Positions 39,920 through 48,170 are shown, counted from the stretch's first letter. The stretch: DNA of 50,503 nt from DASPJR01 sp035628505 (GCA_035628505.1 DASPJR010000008.1:1-50503); one strand, 5' to 3'. Numbers and translations: made by a program. Notes: generated by a model not told the origin, from the letters alone.

Positions 39920-40102
39920 GCAAACCTCGTCGCTGATCTGTCTTTTCCTGATGAACTAACTGCAAGCGGAGCATGTTACCTTTCATCGGGCGTTTGTCAC
40001 TTGTCAATCGAGTGCGGCTTACCCGGCAAGTGACTTAACGCCAAGGACGCCAAGGCGCCAAGAACGCCAAGAGGATTCTAGTAGAGTCTGCCCATTTGTG
40101 TC
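39920..40102. other. Short gap with CCAAG/GCGCCAAG low-complexity repeat
   Basis: Contains aacgccaaggacgccaaggc and gccaagaacgccaagagg (40036-40075), a tandem low-complexity motif, and otherwise nothing recognisable. Confidence 0.4.
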
Positions 40103-40310
40103 AGCCGCGGAGCGGCGCAAGAATAATAGCCCACGGCGTCAGCCGTGGGAAATACGCGCACAGAACCTGGAGCCCCGGAGGGGCGACAGAAAACAGGGGA
40201 TCATGACACATTCCTCTGCCGCCCCTCCGGGGCTCAGCGTCGCAAGGTGATCACATTCCCACGGCTCGCGCCGTGGGCTATGATTCTCTTGCCCTCCGGG
40301 CAAAGAACGG
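40103..40310. mobile_element. Non-autonomous (MITE/REPIN-like) copy of the neighbouring Y1-transposase element
   Basis: The left end carries CCCACGGCGTCAGCCGTGGG (40130-40149) and GCCCCGGAGGGGC; the right end carries GCCCCTCCGGGGC and CCCACGGCTCGCGCCGTGGG (about 40258-40277). The first roughly 88 bases and last roughly 90 bases are nearly identical to the ends of the element at 40473-41128, but only about 20 bases lie between them instead of the transposase gene. Confidence 0.8.
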
Positions 40311-40472
40311 AGCCGGGATATTGTGCTGGGCATAGCGCATCAGCCGCTGCCATAGCGTGCTCGGTAGCCTGAAAGGCCAAGACGGCATAGCCCACGGTTT
40401 CAGCCCTTGGGTAAATGGACGTTGACGCCAAGAATGCAAAGATGGTTCTGGTACAATTTCGTCCTTTGGCAT

Positions 40473-41128
40473 GCCGCGGAGCGGCGCAAGAATAATAGCC
40501 CACGGCGTCAGCCGTGGGAAAATACGCGCACAGAACCGGGAGCCCCGGAGGGGCGACAGAAATGCTTGGGGGAAATTTATGGCTCACACATTTTCGCATT
40601 TGTTAATGCGTATCGTGTTTAGCACCAAAGACCGCGCACCCATTATTACTCCCGCACTGCGCACACGCCTTTTTCCTTACCTTGGTGGAATCATCCGCGA
40701 ATTAGACGGACATGCGCACATCATCAATGGGCCAGAGGACCACGTTCACGTGCTGGCGATGCTGTCGCCCCGAAGATTGCGGTATCGGATTTTATGTGCA
40801 AGTTGAAAGCGAGTTCATCCAAATGGGTGCATGAACAACTGAAAAACGAACGCTTTGCATGGCAGACCGGCTACGGTGCATTCAGCGTGAGCAAGTCCAG
40901 CACAAACGAGGTCTACCAGTATATCGCCAACCAGGAAGAGCATCATCGGAAGGTCACGTTTCAAGACGAATTCATTACGCTGCTTAAGCGGCACGAAATC
41001 GATTACGATCCGCAATACATCTGGGAATAGGTGCCGGTCTCTGCCGCCCCTCCGGGGCTCGGCGTCGCAAGGTGATCGCGTTCCCACGGCTGGCGCCGTG
41101 GGCTATTATTCTTTTGCCCTCGGGCAAG
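40473..41128 (+). mobile_element. Y1-transposase element (RAYT / IS200-like) with palindromic ends
   Basis: The left end (40473-40562) contains gccgcggagcggcgcaagaa, then the CCCACGGC...GCCGTGGG palindrome and GCCCCGGAGGGGC. The right end (41042-41128) contains the same two palindromes in inverted order and ends in TTGCCCTCGGGCAAG. The single gene inside (40579-41030) is a frameshifted transposase. There are no long terminal inverted repeats beyond the palindromes, as expected for single-strand HUH elements. Confidence 0.75.
40579..41030 (+). pseudogene. REP-associated tyrosine (Y1/HUH) transposase, frameshifted
   Basis: Read through one frameshift this is a protein of about 150 residues of the TnpA-REP/IS200-like family. 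The first part (MAHTFSHLLMRIVFSTKDR, then IIRELDGHAHIINGPEDHVH) contains the HUH metal motif HVH. The second (DFMCKLKASSSKWVHEQL, YGAFSVSKSSTNEVYQYIA) carries the candidate catalytic Tyr, ending RHEIDYDPQYIWE. The frame breaks at a CCCC run near 40769: upstream reads LAMLSP, downstream resumes as PKIAVSDFM. GGGGGA before ATG 40579 supports the start. It is either inactive, expressed by frameshifting at the C-run, or a sequencing error. Confidence 0.85.
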
Positions 41129-41208
41129 AAAACGGCACCGCGGAACGAACGAATTCATTCGCCGCGCAGCATTTGGTTGTACTGTGCTGGGCGGCGCAGC
41201 CCAGCCAG

Positions 41209-41267
41209 GTGGCGCGAACTTTAGTTCGCGAGACAAACGAAAAAGTGCGAACTGAAGTTCGCACCAC
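41209..41267. repeat. Facing pair of GCGAACT-N-AGTTCGC palindromes
   Basis: CGCGAACTTTAGTTCGCG (41213-41230, preceded by GTGG) and GTGCGAACTGAAGTTCGCAC (41245-41264, followed by CAC). They are inverted copies with centres CTTTAG and CTGAAG. The same palindrome is at 49439-49456. Confidence 0.8.
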
Positions 41268-41348
41268 AATTGCACTGTCCTCGGCCAATGGCACGAAACT
41301 GCGTGGCTGCAAGCTTGTGCAACGTCGGTTCTGTCTTGTGCAGCGCAA

Positions 41349-41382
41349 AAGAAAACGGCGCGGGCTCTTTGCCCACGCCGTT
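41349..41382 (-). terminator. Intrinsic terminator after the Gld-like operon
   Basis: On the minus strand AACGGCGTGGGC pairs with GCCCGCGCCGTT (one mismatch, AAAGA loop), followed by TTCTTTTG. It lies about 60 bases after the DUF4340 gene, the last of the operon. Confidence 0.75.
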
Positions 41383-41438
41383 CCAGATTTTAAACCCACC
41401 AGCTGCTAACCACTAACCACCAACCACTAACCACCGCC

Positions 41439-42680
41439 CTACTTCTTCTCCTCAACCTTTTTCTGCTCTTCGGGCTTCACGACGGCCGGCGGGAGAACGG
41501 GCTTTGCTTCGGGTTCCACCTTTGACGGGATCGCCGGAACGGCCTCGGGCTTCTTTTCCGGATCGGCTTTCGGCGCCGCGGGCGTGCTCGTTGCGGGCGC
41601 AGGCGCGGCAGGCAGGCCCGGGATTGCGGGCGCGCCGGGGGCCGGCGGCGTTCCGGGAGCGGCCGAGCTTGCGTCGGGCTTGGCTTCTTCCTTCTTCTTC
41701 AGGTCCTTGATCACGTTCTCGTACTGGTACTTGTAGACTTTGTACGGCTCGGGCTTGCCGTCGACGGTGAGAATGACCTCGTCGGCGTCGACTTTGCCGA
41801 ACGTGAACTTCTGCTCGGTGCCGTCTTTGAACTTCAGCGTGACCACGGCAGAGGGCTTGTCGAGGCCGCGGTCTTTTTCGGGCACCATGTCCGCGTAACC
41901 CTTTGCCGCGAACTTGGTCAGGTTCGAGACGATGCTGCTCACGTTGCTTTCGTCGGCGTCGGCTTTTTCGGGTTCGGTCAGCATCCACACGGGTTTGTCT
42001 TCGGGCTTGAGCTCCTGCTTGGGCTGCACGGGCTCCTTCTTTTCGCCCAGCACTTTCTGCACGCGCGTGGCTTTCTCGGACTTGTCGGTCTTGATCGAAA
42101 CATCGATTACGTCGTCTGAATTGAGATTCAGCACCTGCAGATCGTAAAAGTACGTCGGATCGAGCACGCGGTCTTTGCCTTCAGCGCGCAGACCGGCGTC
42201 GGTATCCAGCGCCTTGTCGATCTCGTAGATCGGACCAGTGGGCTCGGTGCGAACGAAGGCCTTGCCCATGTCGGGGCTCTTACCGACGAAGAGCTTGATC
42301 TCGCCGCTTTCGGTTCCGATCAGCACTTCCGTGCGGTTCTTCGCGTCGAGATCGAACAGCGCGTCATTCGTGCTGGGGCGGATGCCTTCTTTTTCGGCGT
42401 CACGAACGCTCGAGAGCAGGCTGCCGATGCGGTCGTTTTTGGCCGGCCGGTTCTTGTGGCTGGCCATGATCCAGCCGGTCTCTTTTTTGTCGAGACGCAC
42501 GGCAACGTCGCCACGCTTGATGTCGATGCTCTTGACCTTAACCGTGTCCAGTTCCTTCACCAGCTTGTCGTTCGAATCGCGAAGTGAGATGACCTGCGGC
42601 CGGTCGCCCTGGATGACAAAAAAGCCAAGCCCTAAGACGGCAACAAATCCAACCAGGATGAAGATGATGTTCGGTTTCAT
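41439..42680 (-). CDS. DUF4340 domain protein of the Gld-like ABC operon
   Basis: A 413-residue protein anchored by one N-terminal helix (NIIFILVGFVAVLGLGFFVI). The following roughly 320 residues form DUF4340-type repeats: KVKSIDIKRGDVAVRLDKKE, GWIMASHKNRPAKNDRIGSL, AKNRTEVLIGTESGEIKLFVG, and later WMLTEPEKADADESNVSSIV and QKFTFGKVDADEVILTVDG. The C-terminal roughly 75 residues are low-complexity Pro/Ala/Lys/Glu. Its ATG overlaps the GldG-like stop (ATGA). In many PVC genomes this protein follows a GldG-like protein and an ABC-2 exporter; the cargo of that system is unknown. Confidence 0.88.
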   Translation of the reverse strand: MKPNIIFILVGFVAVLGLGFFVIQGDRPQVISLRDSNDKLVKELDTVKVKSIDIKRGDVAVRLDKKETGWIMASHKNRPAKNDRIGSLLSSVRDAEKEGIRPSTNDALFDLDAKNRTEVLIGTESGEIKLFVGKSPDMGKAFVRTEPTGPIYEIDKALDTDAGLRAEGKDRVLDPTYFYDLQVLNLNSDDVIDVSIKTDKSEKATRVQKVLGEKKEPVQPKQELKPEDKPVWMLTEPEKADADESNVSSIVSNLTKFAAKGYADMVPEKDRGLDKPSAVVTLKFKDGTEQKFTFGKVDADEVILTVDGKPEPYKVYKYQYENVIKDLKKKEEAKPDASSAAPGTPPAPGAPAIPGLPAAPAPATSTPAAPKADPEKKPEAVPAIPSKVEPEAKPVLPPAVVKPEEQKKVEEKK

Positions 42681-44425
42681 GCGCTGAAGCTCGAGGGTCC
42701 AATGGTTTGTGCGTAGTTACGTTCAAAACGGTTCTGCGCGGCCCGCCGGGCAATCGTGCGGCCCAGAGCGAAGAGCGCCACGAGAATCGGCACGCCGACG
42801 ATCAGGCCCACCTTGATGGCAGTGCGCTTGGCGTCGTTCTCTTTTCCAGCCAGGTTCTTAATCGAGCGCGTCTCGTAGCGCTTGGAGCGCAGCTTCACCA
42901 GGTCGTCGCCCAGGCTGAAAGTTTCGGTGATGTTCACCATCAGCGAGGCGTTGGCCTGCATCTGCTGACCAATGTTGCGATTGGTCAGGTACAGCGAGTG
43001 GAAGGCCTCCGGCGACGAGCAGACCACGAGGATGCCGGGCTTCTTGTCGACCTTCGCCGTCTCGGCCTCCTTCTTGGCATCCTTCGCATCAGGCGCCGGC
43101 GGAGCAGCGGGATCTTTCTTCCATTCGGGAACGGGCTTGCCTTCGAACGGGAATGGGAACTGTCCTTCCAGCTGCACGAAAACGTTCTTCTGCCCGGTAA
43201 AGGTCTGCTTCTCGACGTCGTACTTCAGCTCGCGCTCGGGATTGAAGTTCTCGTTGAACGGCACGGTCCAGCTCTGCTTGGACGTGCGCGCAAGGACTTT
43301 CGTCGCAAGGTTATTCTTCTTGGCAGCGGCCTCATCGAGGGTGATTTCAGCGGGCATCGGCATGATCAGACCCGGCATGAAACGCGTGAGGATGGATTCC
43401 TGATCGATGTTCCCGGCGAGAATCTTGATGTAGAAGGGAAAGCGCGCCATCTCCACTTCGCCGGTCATGAAATTGACGCTCTTGGGCATCTGCAGATTGG
43501 AATGATCGGCAACGAACTCCTGGTTGAACGAAATGCCCAGCTCCTTGAGATAATCTTCGAGCCCCGTCGGAGTTTTCTCGGCGCGCCAGCCGAATTCGTG
43601 CTGCAGCCGGAAGGGGCTGGTGATAAGGAAGACTTTTCCGCCGCCGGCCAGATACCTGGTCACTTCGTAACGCTGGCGCTCATTGAGTTCCTTCGGCCGG
43701 ATCAGTATGAGCAGCGCGGCATCGGGCGGCACGGTGTTGTTTTCAGTCAGATCGACGGACTTGACTTCGAATTTCTCCTTCGCGCCTTCCCACATGCCCT
43801 GCTGCAGCCACTCATAGCCGCTGCCCTGCTGCTGGCGCATCATCGGATTCATCTGCGGCGGAGCGGCCGGAGCCTGCACGGCAATAATGGGCTTCTTCTC
43901 AAGCGTCAGTTCCATCAGCTTGCTGCCGACGGTGTACTCGATCTGCTCGGGGCCGCCGATGGCCGGAATCGAGACCTTCGGCTTGTTCTTGTAGGTGATC
44001 TTGATGCCCGTGAAGAGCCGCTGCACGGAGAACTGGTCCTTGTTGATGTCCTGGACGTCGTGCGCGAAACCTTCCTGCGTGAGCTTCTCGGTGAGCTCCT
44101 TGTTTTCAGACGGATCGACCACGTCCAGGATGATTTTCCCCTTCGCCGCCGTCTCGATTTCGCGCAGCTTGTCGAGGATGTCGCGCTTGGTCGCGTTGAA
44201 CCAGCTGGGCACGCTGGCCGAGACGTAGTACGTCAGCGTCGTCGTGTCATCCAGCCGCCCCAGAATCTTGATGAAGGAGGGGCTGAGGCTGTACTTGGTT
44301 TCGCTGGTCAGATCCCACCGCGCGAACTTGCGGTCCGCCAGCAGATTGGCCATCACGGTCACCATAAAGGCGACCACGACGGCGATCAGAACGATGGTGT
44401 CTCGTGCGCTTTTGTTTGTAGCCAT
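42677..44425 (-). CDS. GldG-like ABC transporter auxiliary protein
   Basis: A 582-residue protein with one N-terminal membrane helix (IVLIAVVVAFMVTVMANLLA) and one C-terminal helix (VGLIVGVPILVALFALGRTI), enclosing a large periplasmic region. The segment LLADRKFARWDLTSETKYSL is the classic start of GldG/ABC_transp_aux proteins, followed by DDTTTLTYYVSASVP and DAALLILIRPKELNERQRYE with RYLAGGGKVFLITSPF (GldG-type Rossmann-like part). GldG works with GldA and GldF as an ABC exporter, first linked to gliding in Bacteroidota. Here gliding is not implied. It is coupled to the DUF4340 gene by a four-base overlap. Confidence 0.9.
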   Translation of the reverse strand: MATNKSARDTIVLIAVVVAFMVTVMANLLADRKFARWDLTSETKYSLSPSFIKILGRLDDTTTLTYYVSASVPSWFNATKRDILDKLREIETAAKGKIILDVVDPSENKELTEKLTQEGFAHDVQDINKDQFSVQRLFTGIKITYKNKPKVSIPAIGGPEQIEYTVGSKLMELTLEKKPIIAVQAPAAPPQMNPMMRQQQGSGYEWLQQGMWEGAKEKFEVKSVDLTENNTVPPDAALLILIRPKELNERQRYEVTRYLAGGGKVFLITSPFRLQHEFGWRAEKTPTGLEDYLKELGISFNQEFVADHSNLQMPKSVNFMTGEVEMARFPFYIKILAGNIDQESILTRFMPGLIMPMPAEITLDEAAAKKNNLATKVLARTSKQSWTVPFNENFNPERELKYDVEKQTFTGQKNVFVQLEGQFPFPFEGKPVPEWKKDPAAPPAPDAKDAKKEAETAKVDKKPGILVVCSSPEAFHSLYLTNRNIGQQMQANASLMVNITETFSLGDDLVKLRSKRYETRSIKNLAGKENDAKRTAIKVGLIVGVPILVALFALGRTIARRAAQNRFERNYAQTIGPSSFSA

Positions 44426-44452
44426 TTCTTTTTGATCCAGGTTCTAAATTCA

Positions 44453-44523
44453 CCACAGAGGACACAGCGCACACAGAGGACTGATTTAGAGGTTTACTCA
44501 GTGGCCTCTGTGTCTTCTGTGGT
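44453..44523. repeat. Facing ACCACAGAGGACACAG arms between GldF-like and GldG-like genes
   Basis: accacagaggacacag (44453-44468) and ctgtgtcttctgtggt (44508-44523) are near-perfect reverse complements. Inside, cacacagagga and tggcctctgtg extend the pairing. Confidence 0.65.
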
Positions 44524-44532
44524 AGAAGTTGT

Positions 44533-45252
44533 TTACCGCCGCCTCTCGATCACCATCACGTTCAGGAACAGAAACCAGCCCGTGACCGTGACGGCGTAAA
44601 TCATGTCGCGCGTGTCCAGCACGCCGCGCGTGATGCTCTCAAAGTGATAGCCCACCCCAAAGCGCTCCACGACGCTCGCCAGGTACGGGCTCCAGTCCTT
44701 GATCCACGCCAGCACCGTCTGATGACCCATTAGGAAGAAGAGGAACGAAATGCTGATGCCGATTACGAACGCAACGATCTGGTCGGAGGTGAGACTGGAA
44801 GCGAATGAGCCGATTGAGAGGTAAACCGAGCCGAGCACGATCGCACCGATGTAGCTGGCGACAATCTGGCCGAAATCGGGATTGCCCAGCGAGAAGAGCG
44901 CGATGGGGTGATGCAGCGTCAGCGCCATCATGATGATCAGGAAGAGCAGCCCGGCGAGGTATTTTCCAAGCACCGCCTGCCAGGTTTTCACTGGCATGGT
45001 CATCAGCAGTTCCAGCGTGCCGAGCTTGCGTTCTTCGGCCCACAGGCGCATTGAAATGGCCGGCACAAAGAACAGGAACATCAGCGGCAGCAGGCCGAAG
45101 AAGCGGCGCATGTCCGCCACGCCGTGCAAGAAAAGTTCATCGACGTAAAGCCCGCCCGTGAGCAGCAGGAAGGCCGCGATGATCACGTAGCCCATCGGAG
45201 TATTGAAGTAAGCGCCCAGTTCGCGCCGCAGAATGCTGTAGGTTGGTCCCAT
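44533..45252 (-). CDS. GldF-like ABC-2 type permease
   Basis: A 239-residue inner-membrane protein with six hydrophobic segments. It begins GPTYSILRRELGAYFNTPMG, the standard ABC-2 permease start, and contains FFGLLPLMFLFFVPAISMRLWAEE followed by RKLGTLELLMTMPVKTWQ, the amphipathic coupling region that meets the ATPase, which is characteristic of the GldF/NosY class. It forms the channel part of the exporter with the ATPase encoded upstream. ATG 45252 is used; a TTG six codons earlier is in frame. Confidence 0.9.
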   Translation of the reverse strand: MGPTYSILRRELGAYFNTPMGYVIIAAFLLLTGGLYVDELFLHGVADMRRFFGLLPLMFLFFVPAISMRLWAEERKLGTLELLMTMPVKTWQAVLGKYLAGLLFLIIMMALTLHHPIALFSLGNPDFGQIVASYIGAIVLGSVYLSIGSFASSLTSDQIVAFVIGISISFLFFLMGHQTVLAWIKDWSPYLASVVERFGVGYHFESITRGVLDTRDMIYAVTVTGWFLFLNVMVIERRR

Positions 45253-45305
45253 GATTTTGTCCGTTGTCAATTGTTCGTTGTCAGTTGAAATGAAGCGCGC
45301 CGGCG

Positions 45306-46085
45306 TTAAACAGTCGCGGGCTCTTCCTTCTTTACCTCTTTGTTCGTCAGCGTCTCGTGGCCCGTCGCTTTCAGGAACGCCTCTTCAAGCGACTGCGTTC
45401 CGAACTTGGCCATCAGCTCGCTCGGCGAACCGTCCGCCTTCAGCTTGCCGCGATTGATAATGAAGGCGCGATTACAGACGGCCTCGACTTCCTGCATGAT
45501 ATGCGTCGAGAAAAACACCGTCTTGGTCTTGCCGATTTCGCTGATGAGCTTGCGAATTTCAATGAGCTGAATGGGATCCAGACCGCTGGTCGGTTCGTCG
45601 AGAATCAGCAAATCCGGATCATGCAGCACTGCCTGAGCCAGCCCGACCCGCTGGCGGTAGCCGCGCGAGAGATTGCCGATCGGCGACATGTACTTGGCTT
45701 CCAGGCCGCAGGACTTCACCGCCCAGTCGATGCGGTCCTTGCGCCGCACTGAAGGCATGCCGCGCAAGCGCCCCACGAAATCGAGGTACTCCTTCACGCG
45801 CATTTCCTGGTAAAGCGGCGCGTTTTCGGGCAGGTAGCCGATATGCCGCCGCACTTCGACCGGATCGTCATCGATCGAGACGCCCGCGACGGTGGCCGTG
45901 CCGCCGTCGGCGACGATGTAGCAGGTGAGCACCTTCATCGTCGTCGATTTGCCGGCGCCGTTAGGCCCGAGCAATCCCACAATCTCGCCGCGTCTAACCT
46001 GAAAACTCAGGTCGTCCACCGCGCGCAGCGGGCCGTAGGTTTTAACGAGATGGTTTACGTCGACTAAAGCGGATTCAGCGGCCAT
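45306..46085 (-). CDS. GldA-like ABC transporter ATP-binding protein
   Basis: A 259-residue cytosolic ATPase. Walker A GPNGAGKSTT, Q-loop in GYLPENAPLYQEM, signature LSRGYRQRVGLAQA, Walker B LLILDEPTSGLDP and the switch His in FFSTHIMQEVE are all present, so it should be active. It energises the GldF-like permease encoded next. AGGGA about six bases before ATG 46085 decides the start. The four genes GldA-GldF-GldG-DUF4340 run without other genes and end at a terminator (41349). Confidence 0.94.
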   Translation of the reverse strand: MAAESALVDVNHLVKTYGPLRAVDDLSFQVRRGEIVGLLGPNGAGKSTTMKVLTCYIVADGGTATVAGVSIDDDPVEVRRHIGYLPENAPLYQEMRVKEYLDFVGRLRGMPSVRRKDRIDWAVKSCGLEAKYMSPIGNLSRGYRQRVGLAQAVLHDPDLLILDEPTSGLDPIQLIEIRKLISEIGKTKTVFFSTHIMQEVEAVCNRAFIINRGKLKADGSPSELMAKFGTQSLEEAFLKATGHETLTNKEVKKEEPATV

Positions 46086-46752
46086 AGTATCCCTGTGGCT
46101 TAACCTGTTATCTGACAAACGGTTGAATTCGGTGCAAGCCCACCTTTACACGGCTTGCGCAAAATGGACGCCCCATCATGCCGGGCCTTCAAGAAAAGTC
46201 TACGGCCTTTTAACGACTTCAACGCAGAGACGCAGAGAGCGCTGAGGACGCAGAGATGGAAGAAAAGCAAAGCAGGAGGAGCCGGGTCGTCCGTTAGACC
46301 ACGAAAGCCGGACGCGCGGTCCCCTCTCCCCTTGCGGGAGAGGGCTAGGGTGAGGGGTAAGCCGCTATGAACTGATGGCGTACACTAAACAGAACAGAAT
46401 TTTTCGTTTCTAAGTTCTCATTTGTCAGTTTTCATTTACACGGCGCTCGCTGGCTGGCCGTGAAAATGACAAATGAGAAATGAAAACTGTGAAATGAAAA
46501 AATTCAGTTGGCCAAATGTTCGGACGCGCACGACAAATTGTAAGGCTAACCCCTCCCCCTACCCCCTCCCGCAAGGGGAGGGGAAAAAACAAAAGCTCTT
46601 CTCCGTGTCCTCTGTGACCTCCGTGTCTCCGTGTTGAAGTCGTGTTCCTTTTTCCGTTTATGCATCATGCATTACACCCACCTTCATTTGATCTACCCAC
46701 GCTTTTCTATACTATCAGCGCTTCAAAAATTTTTGACGGAGAACCAACACCC
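46086..46752. other. Gap of 667 bp between the Gld-like operon and serC, filled by repeats
   Basis: No credible gene. It holds an aacgcagagacgcagagagc motif (46218-46240), the composite element at 46322-46583, the ctccgtgtcctctgtgacct tract (46600-46637) and a partial ATGCATG arm (46658-46675). The last roughly 75 bases before serC should contain its promoter; none is convincing. Confidence 0.6.
46322..46583. repeat. 262-bp composite element bounded by CCCTCTCCCCTTGCGGGAG palindromes
   Basis: The left palindrome is at 46322-46344 and the right, inverted, CCCCTCCCGCAAGGGGAGGG, is near 46563-46583. The interior includes gtaagccgct and gaatttttcgtttctaag, diverged from the element at 30790-30969, plus an internal facing pair (ctcatttgtcagttttcatt against aaatgacaaatgagaaatga). 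Confidence 0.7.
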
Positions 46753-47832
46753 ATGGCACGCATTCACAACTTCGGCGCAGGACCGGCTGCTCTTCCGCTG
46801 CCGGTGCTTCAGAAAGCCCAGGCGGAATTGCTCGATTATGCCGGCACAGGCATGTCGATCATGGAGATGTCGCATCGCAGCAAGACCTTCGAGCAGGTCA
46901 TCCAGGCCGCCGAAGCAAACATGCGCAAGATCCTCGGGATCTCCAACGATTACGCCGTTCTCTTCCTGCAGGGCGGCGCCAGCGGCCAGTTCGCGCAGAT
47001 CCCGATGAACCTGCTCGTCTCCGGCCAGACTGCTGACTACGTCCATACCGGCGCGTGGGCCGAGAAAGCTATTAAGGAGGCGAAGAATATCGGCAGCGTC
47101 AATGTCGCCTGGGACGGCAAAGCCGAGAAGTACATGCGCATGCCCGCGGCCACCGAGCTGAAGCTCACGAAGGGCGCCGCGTATGTTCATGTCACCTCGA
47201 ACGAAACCATCGGCGGCGTGCAGTTCAAGAACTTCCCGAAGACCGAAGCGCCGCTGGTCGCCGACATGTCAAGCGACATCATGTGCCGCGCGATCGACGT
47301 CAATCAGTTCGGGCTGATCTACGCCGGCGCGCAGAAGAACATCGGACCTTCGGGCCTGGTGCTGGTGATCGTCCGCAAAGATCTCACCGAGCGCGTGCCT
47401 GAAAAAGTTCCGGCGATCTACAAATACAAGACGCACATGCCCGAACCGAGCCTCTACCACACGCCGAACACGTGGGCGATTTACCTGGTCAAGCTTGTCA
47501 CCGAGTGGGTCGATTCCGTTGGCGGGCTGGCCAAGCTGCAGGCGATCAACGAACAGAAAGCAAAGCTGCTCTATGACACGCTGGACGGCTCGGCGTACTG
47601 GAAGCCCTGCGCGCACAAAGATTCGCGCTCGATCATGAATGTGACCTGGCGCCTCGGCACTGAAGAGCTCGAAAACAAGTTCTGCAAGGAAGCCACCGCC
47701 GCCGGCCTCGACGGCCTGAAAGGCCACCGCTCTGTTGGGGGCATCCGCGCGAGCATCTACAACGCCGTCTCGCTGGAGAGCGTGCAGGCGCTGGTGAATT
47801 TCATGAAAGAGTTCGAGAAGAAAAACGGCTAA
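46753..47832 (+). CDS. serC: Phosphoserine aminotransferase
   Basis: A 359-residue PLP enzyme that converts 3-phosphohydroxypyruvate to phosphoserine (serine synthesis) and serves in pyridoxine synthesis in some bacteria. Visible are the N-terminal FGAGPAALPLPVLQKAQAEL, SIMEMSHRSKTF, FLQGGASGQFAQIPMNLL (PLP phosphate site), HVTSNETIGGVQF, VADMSSDI and the PLP lysine in YAGAQKNIGPSG, then HTPNTWAIYL and GLKGHRSVGGIRASIYNAV with the substrate Arg. ATG 46753 is at the family start, with GGAG upstream; the open frame before it is not conserved. Confidence 0.97.
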   Translation: MARIHNFGAGPAALPLPVLQKAQAELLDYAGTGMSIMEMSHRSKTFEQVIQAAEANMRKILGISNDYAVLFLQGGASGQFAQIPMNLLVSGQTADYVHTGAWAEKAIKEAKNIGSVNVAWDGKAEKYMRMPAATELKLTKGAAYVHVTSNETIGGVQFKNFPKTEAPLVADMSSDIMCRAIDVNQFGLIYAGAQKNIGPSGLVLVIVRKDLTERVPEKVPAIYKYKTHMPEPSLYHTPNTWAIYLVKLVTEWVDSVGGLAKLQAINEQKAKLLYDTLDGSAYWKPCAHKDSRSIMNVTWRLGTEELENKFCKEATAAGLDGLKGHRSVGGIRASIYNAVSLESVQALVNFMKEFEKKNG

Positions 47833-47859
47833 CTGGAACCGCCGGCGTTATTCATCCGT

Positions 47860-47927
47860 TGTGTAGAAACGACTGAAGTCGTTACTACAATTGTAGTGAC
47901 GACTTCAGTCGTCCGTTTTGCTACACA
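47860..47927. repeat. Nested hairpin TGTGTAG ... CTACACA with two CGACT-AGTCG palindromes
   Basis: Outer arms TGTGTAG (47860-47866) and CTACACA (47921-47927) enclose AACGACTGAAGTCGTT (47868-47883) and GACGACTTCAGTCGTC (47898-47913), which are themselves palindromes and inverted copies of each other, around ACTACAATTGTAGT. It lies just after serC and may end its transcript. Confidence 0.8.
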
Positions 47928-48090
47928 CAGCCCAGTTGTGGAACGGCAGAACACGACTTCACCACAGAGACACAGCGAACACAGGCGCGCACAGAGAACA
48001 GCGCTTTACTGTATCGGATTCCGAGACTCCCGACTCCGGATTTTGTCGACTTTGACTTGCTACCTCCTGTAAAGCCGACACGACTGTACG

Positions 48091-48170
48091 CTACTCAACA
48101 CGACTGGAGACGACTCAACACGACTGGAGACGACTCAACGCGACTGGAGACAACTCAACACAACTAGACG
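48091..48170. repeat. Tandem repeat, four 20-bp units (CGACTCAACACGACTGGAGA)
   Basis: Units at 48091-48110, 48111-48130, 48131-48150 and 48151-48170. Unit 2 is the consensus; unit 1 differs at two bases, unit 3 at one, and unit 4 is the most diverged. Confidence 0.85.

Noticed and set aside
42707..44599. 630-codon open frame opposite the GldG-like gene
   Set aside because: Mirror of the GldG coding sequence. The minus strand carries clear family motifs and membrane helices; the plus-strand product does not.
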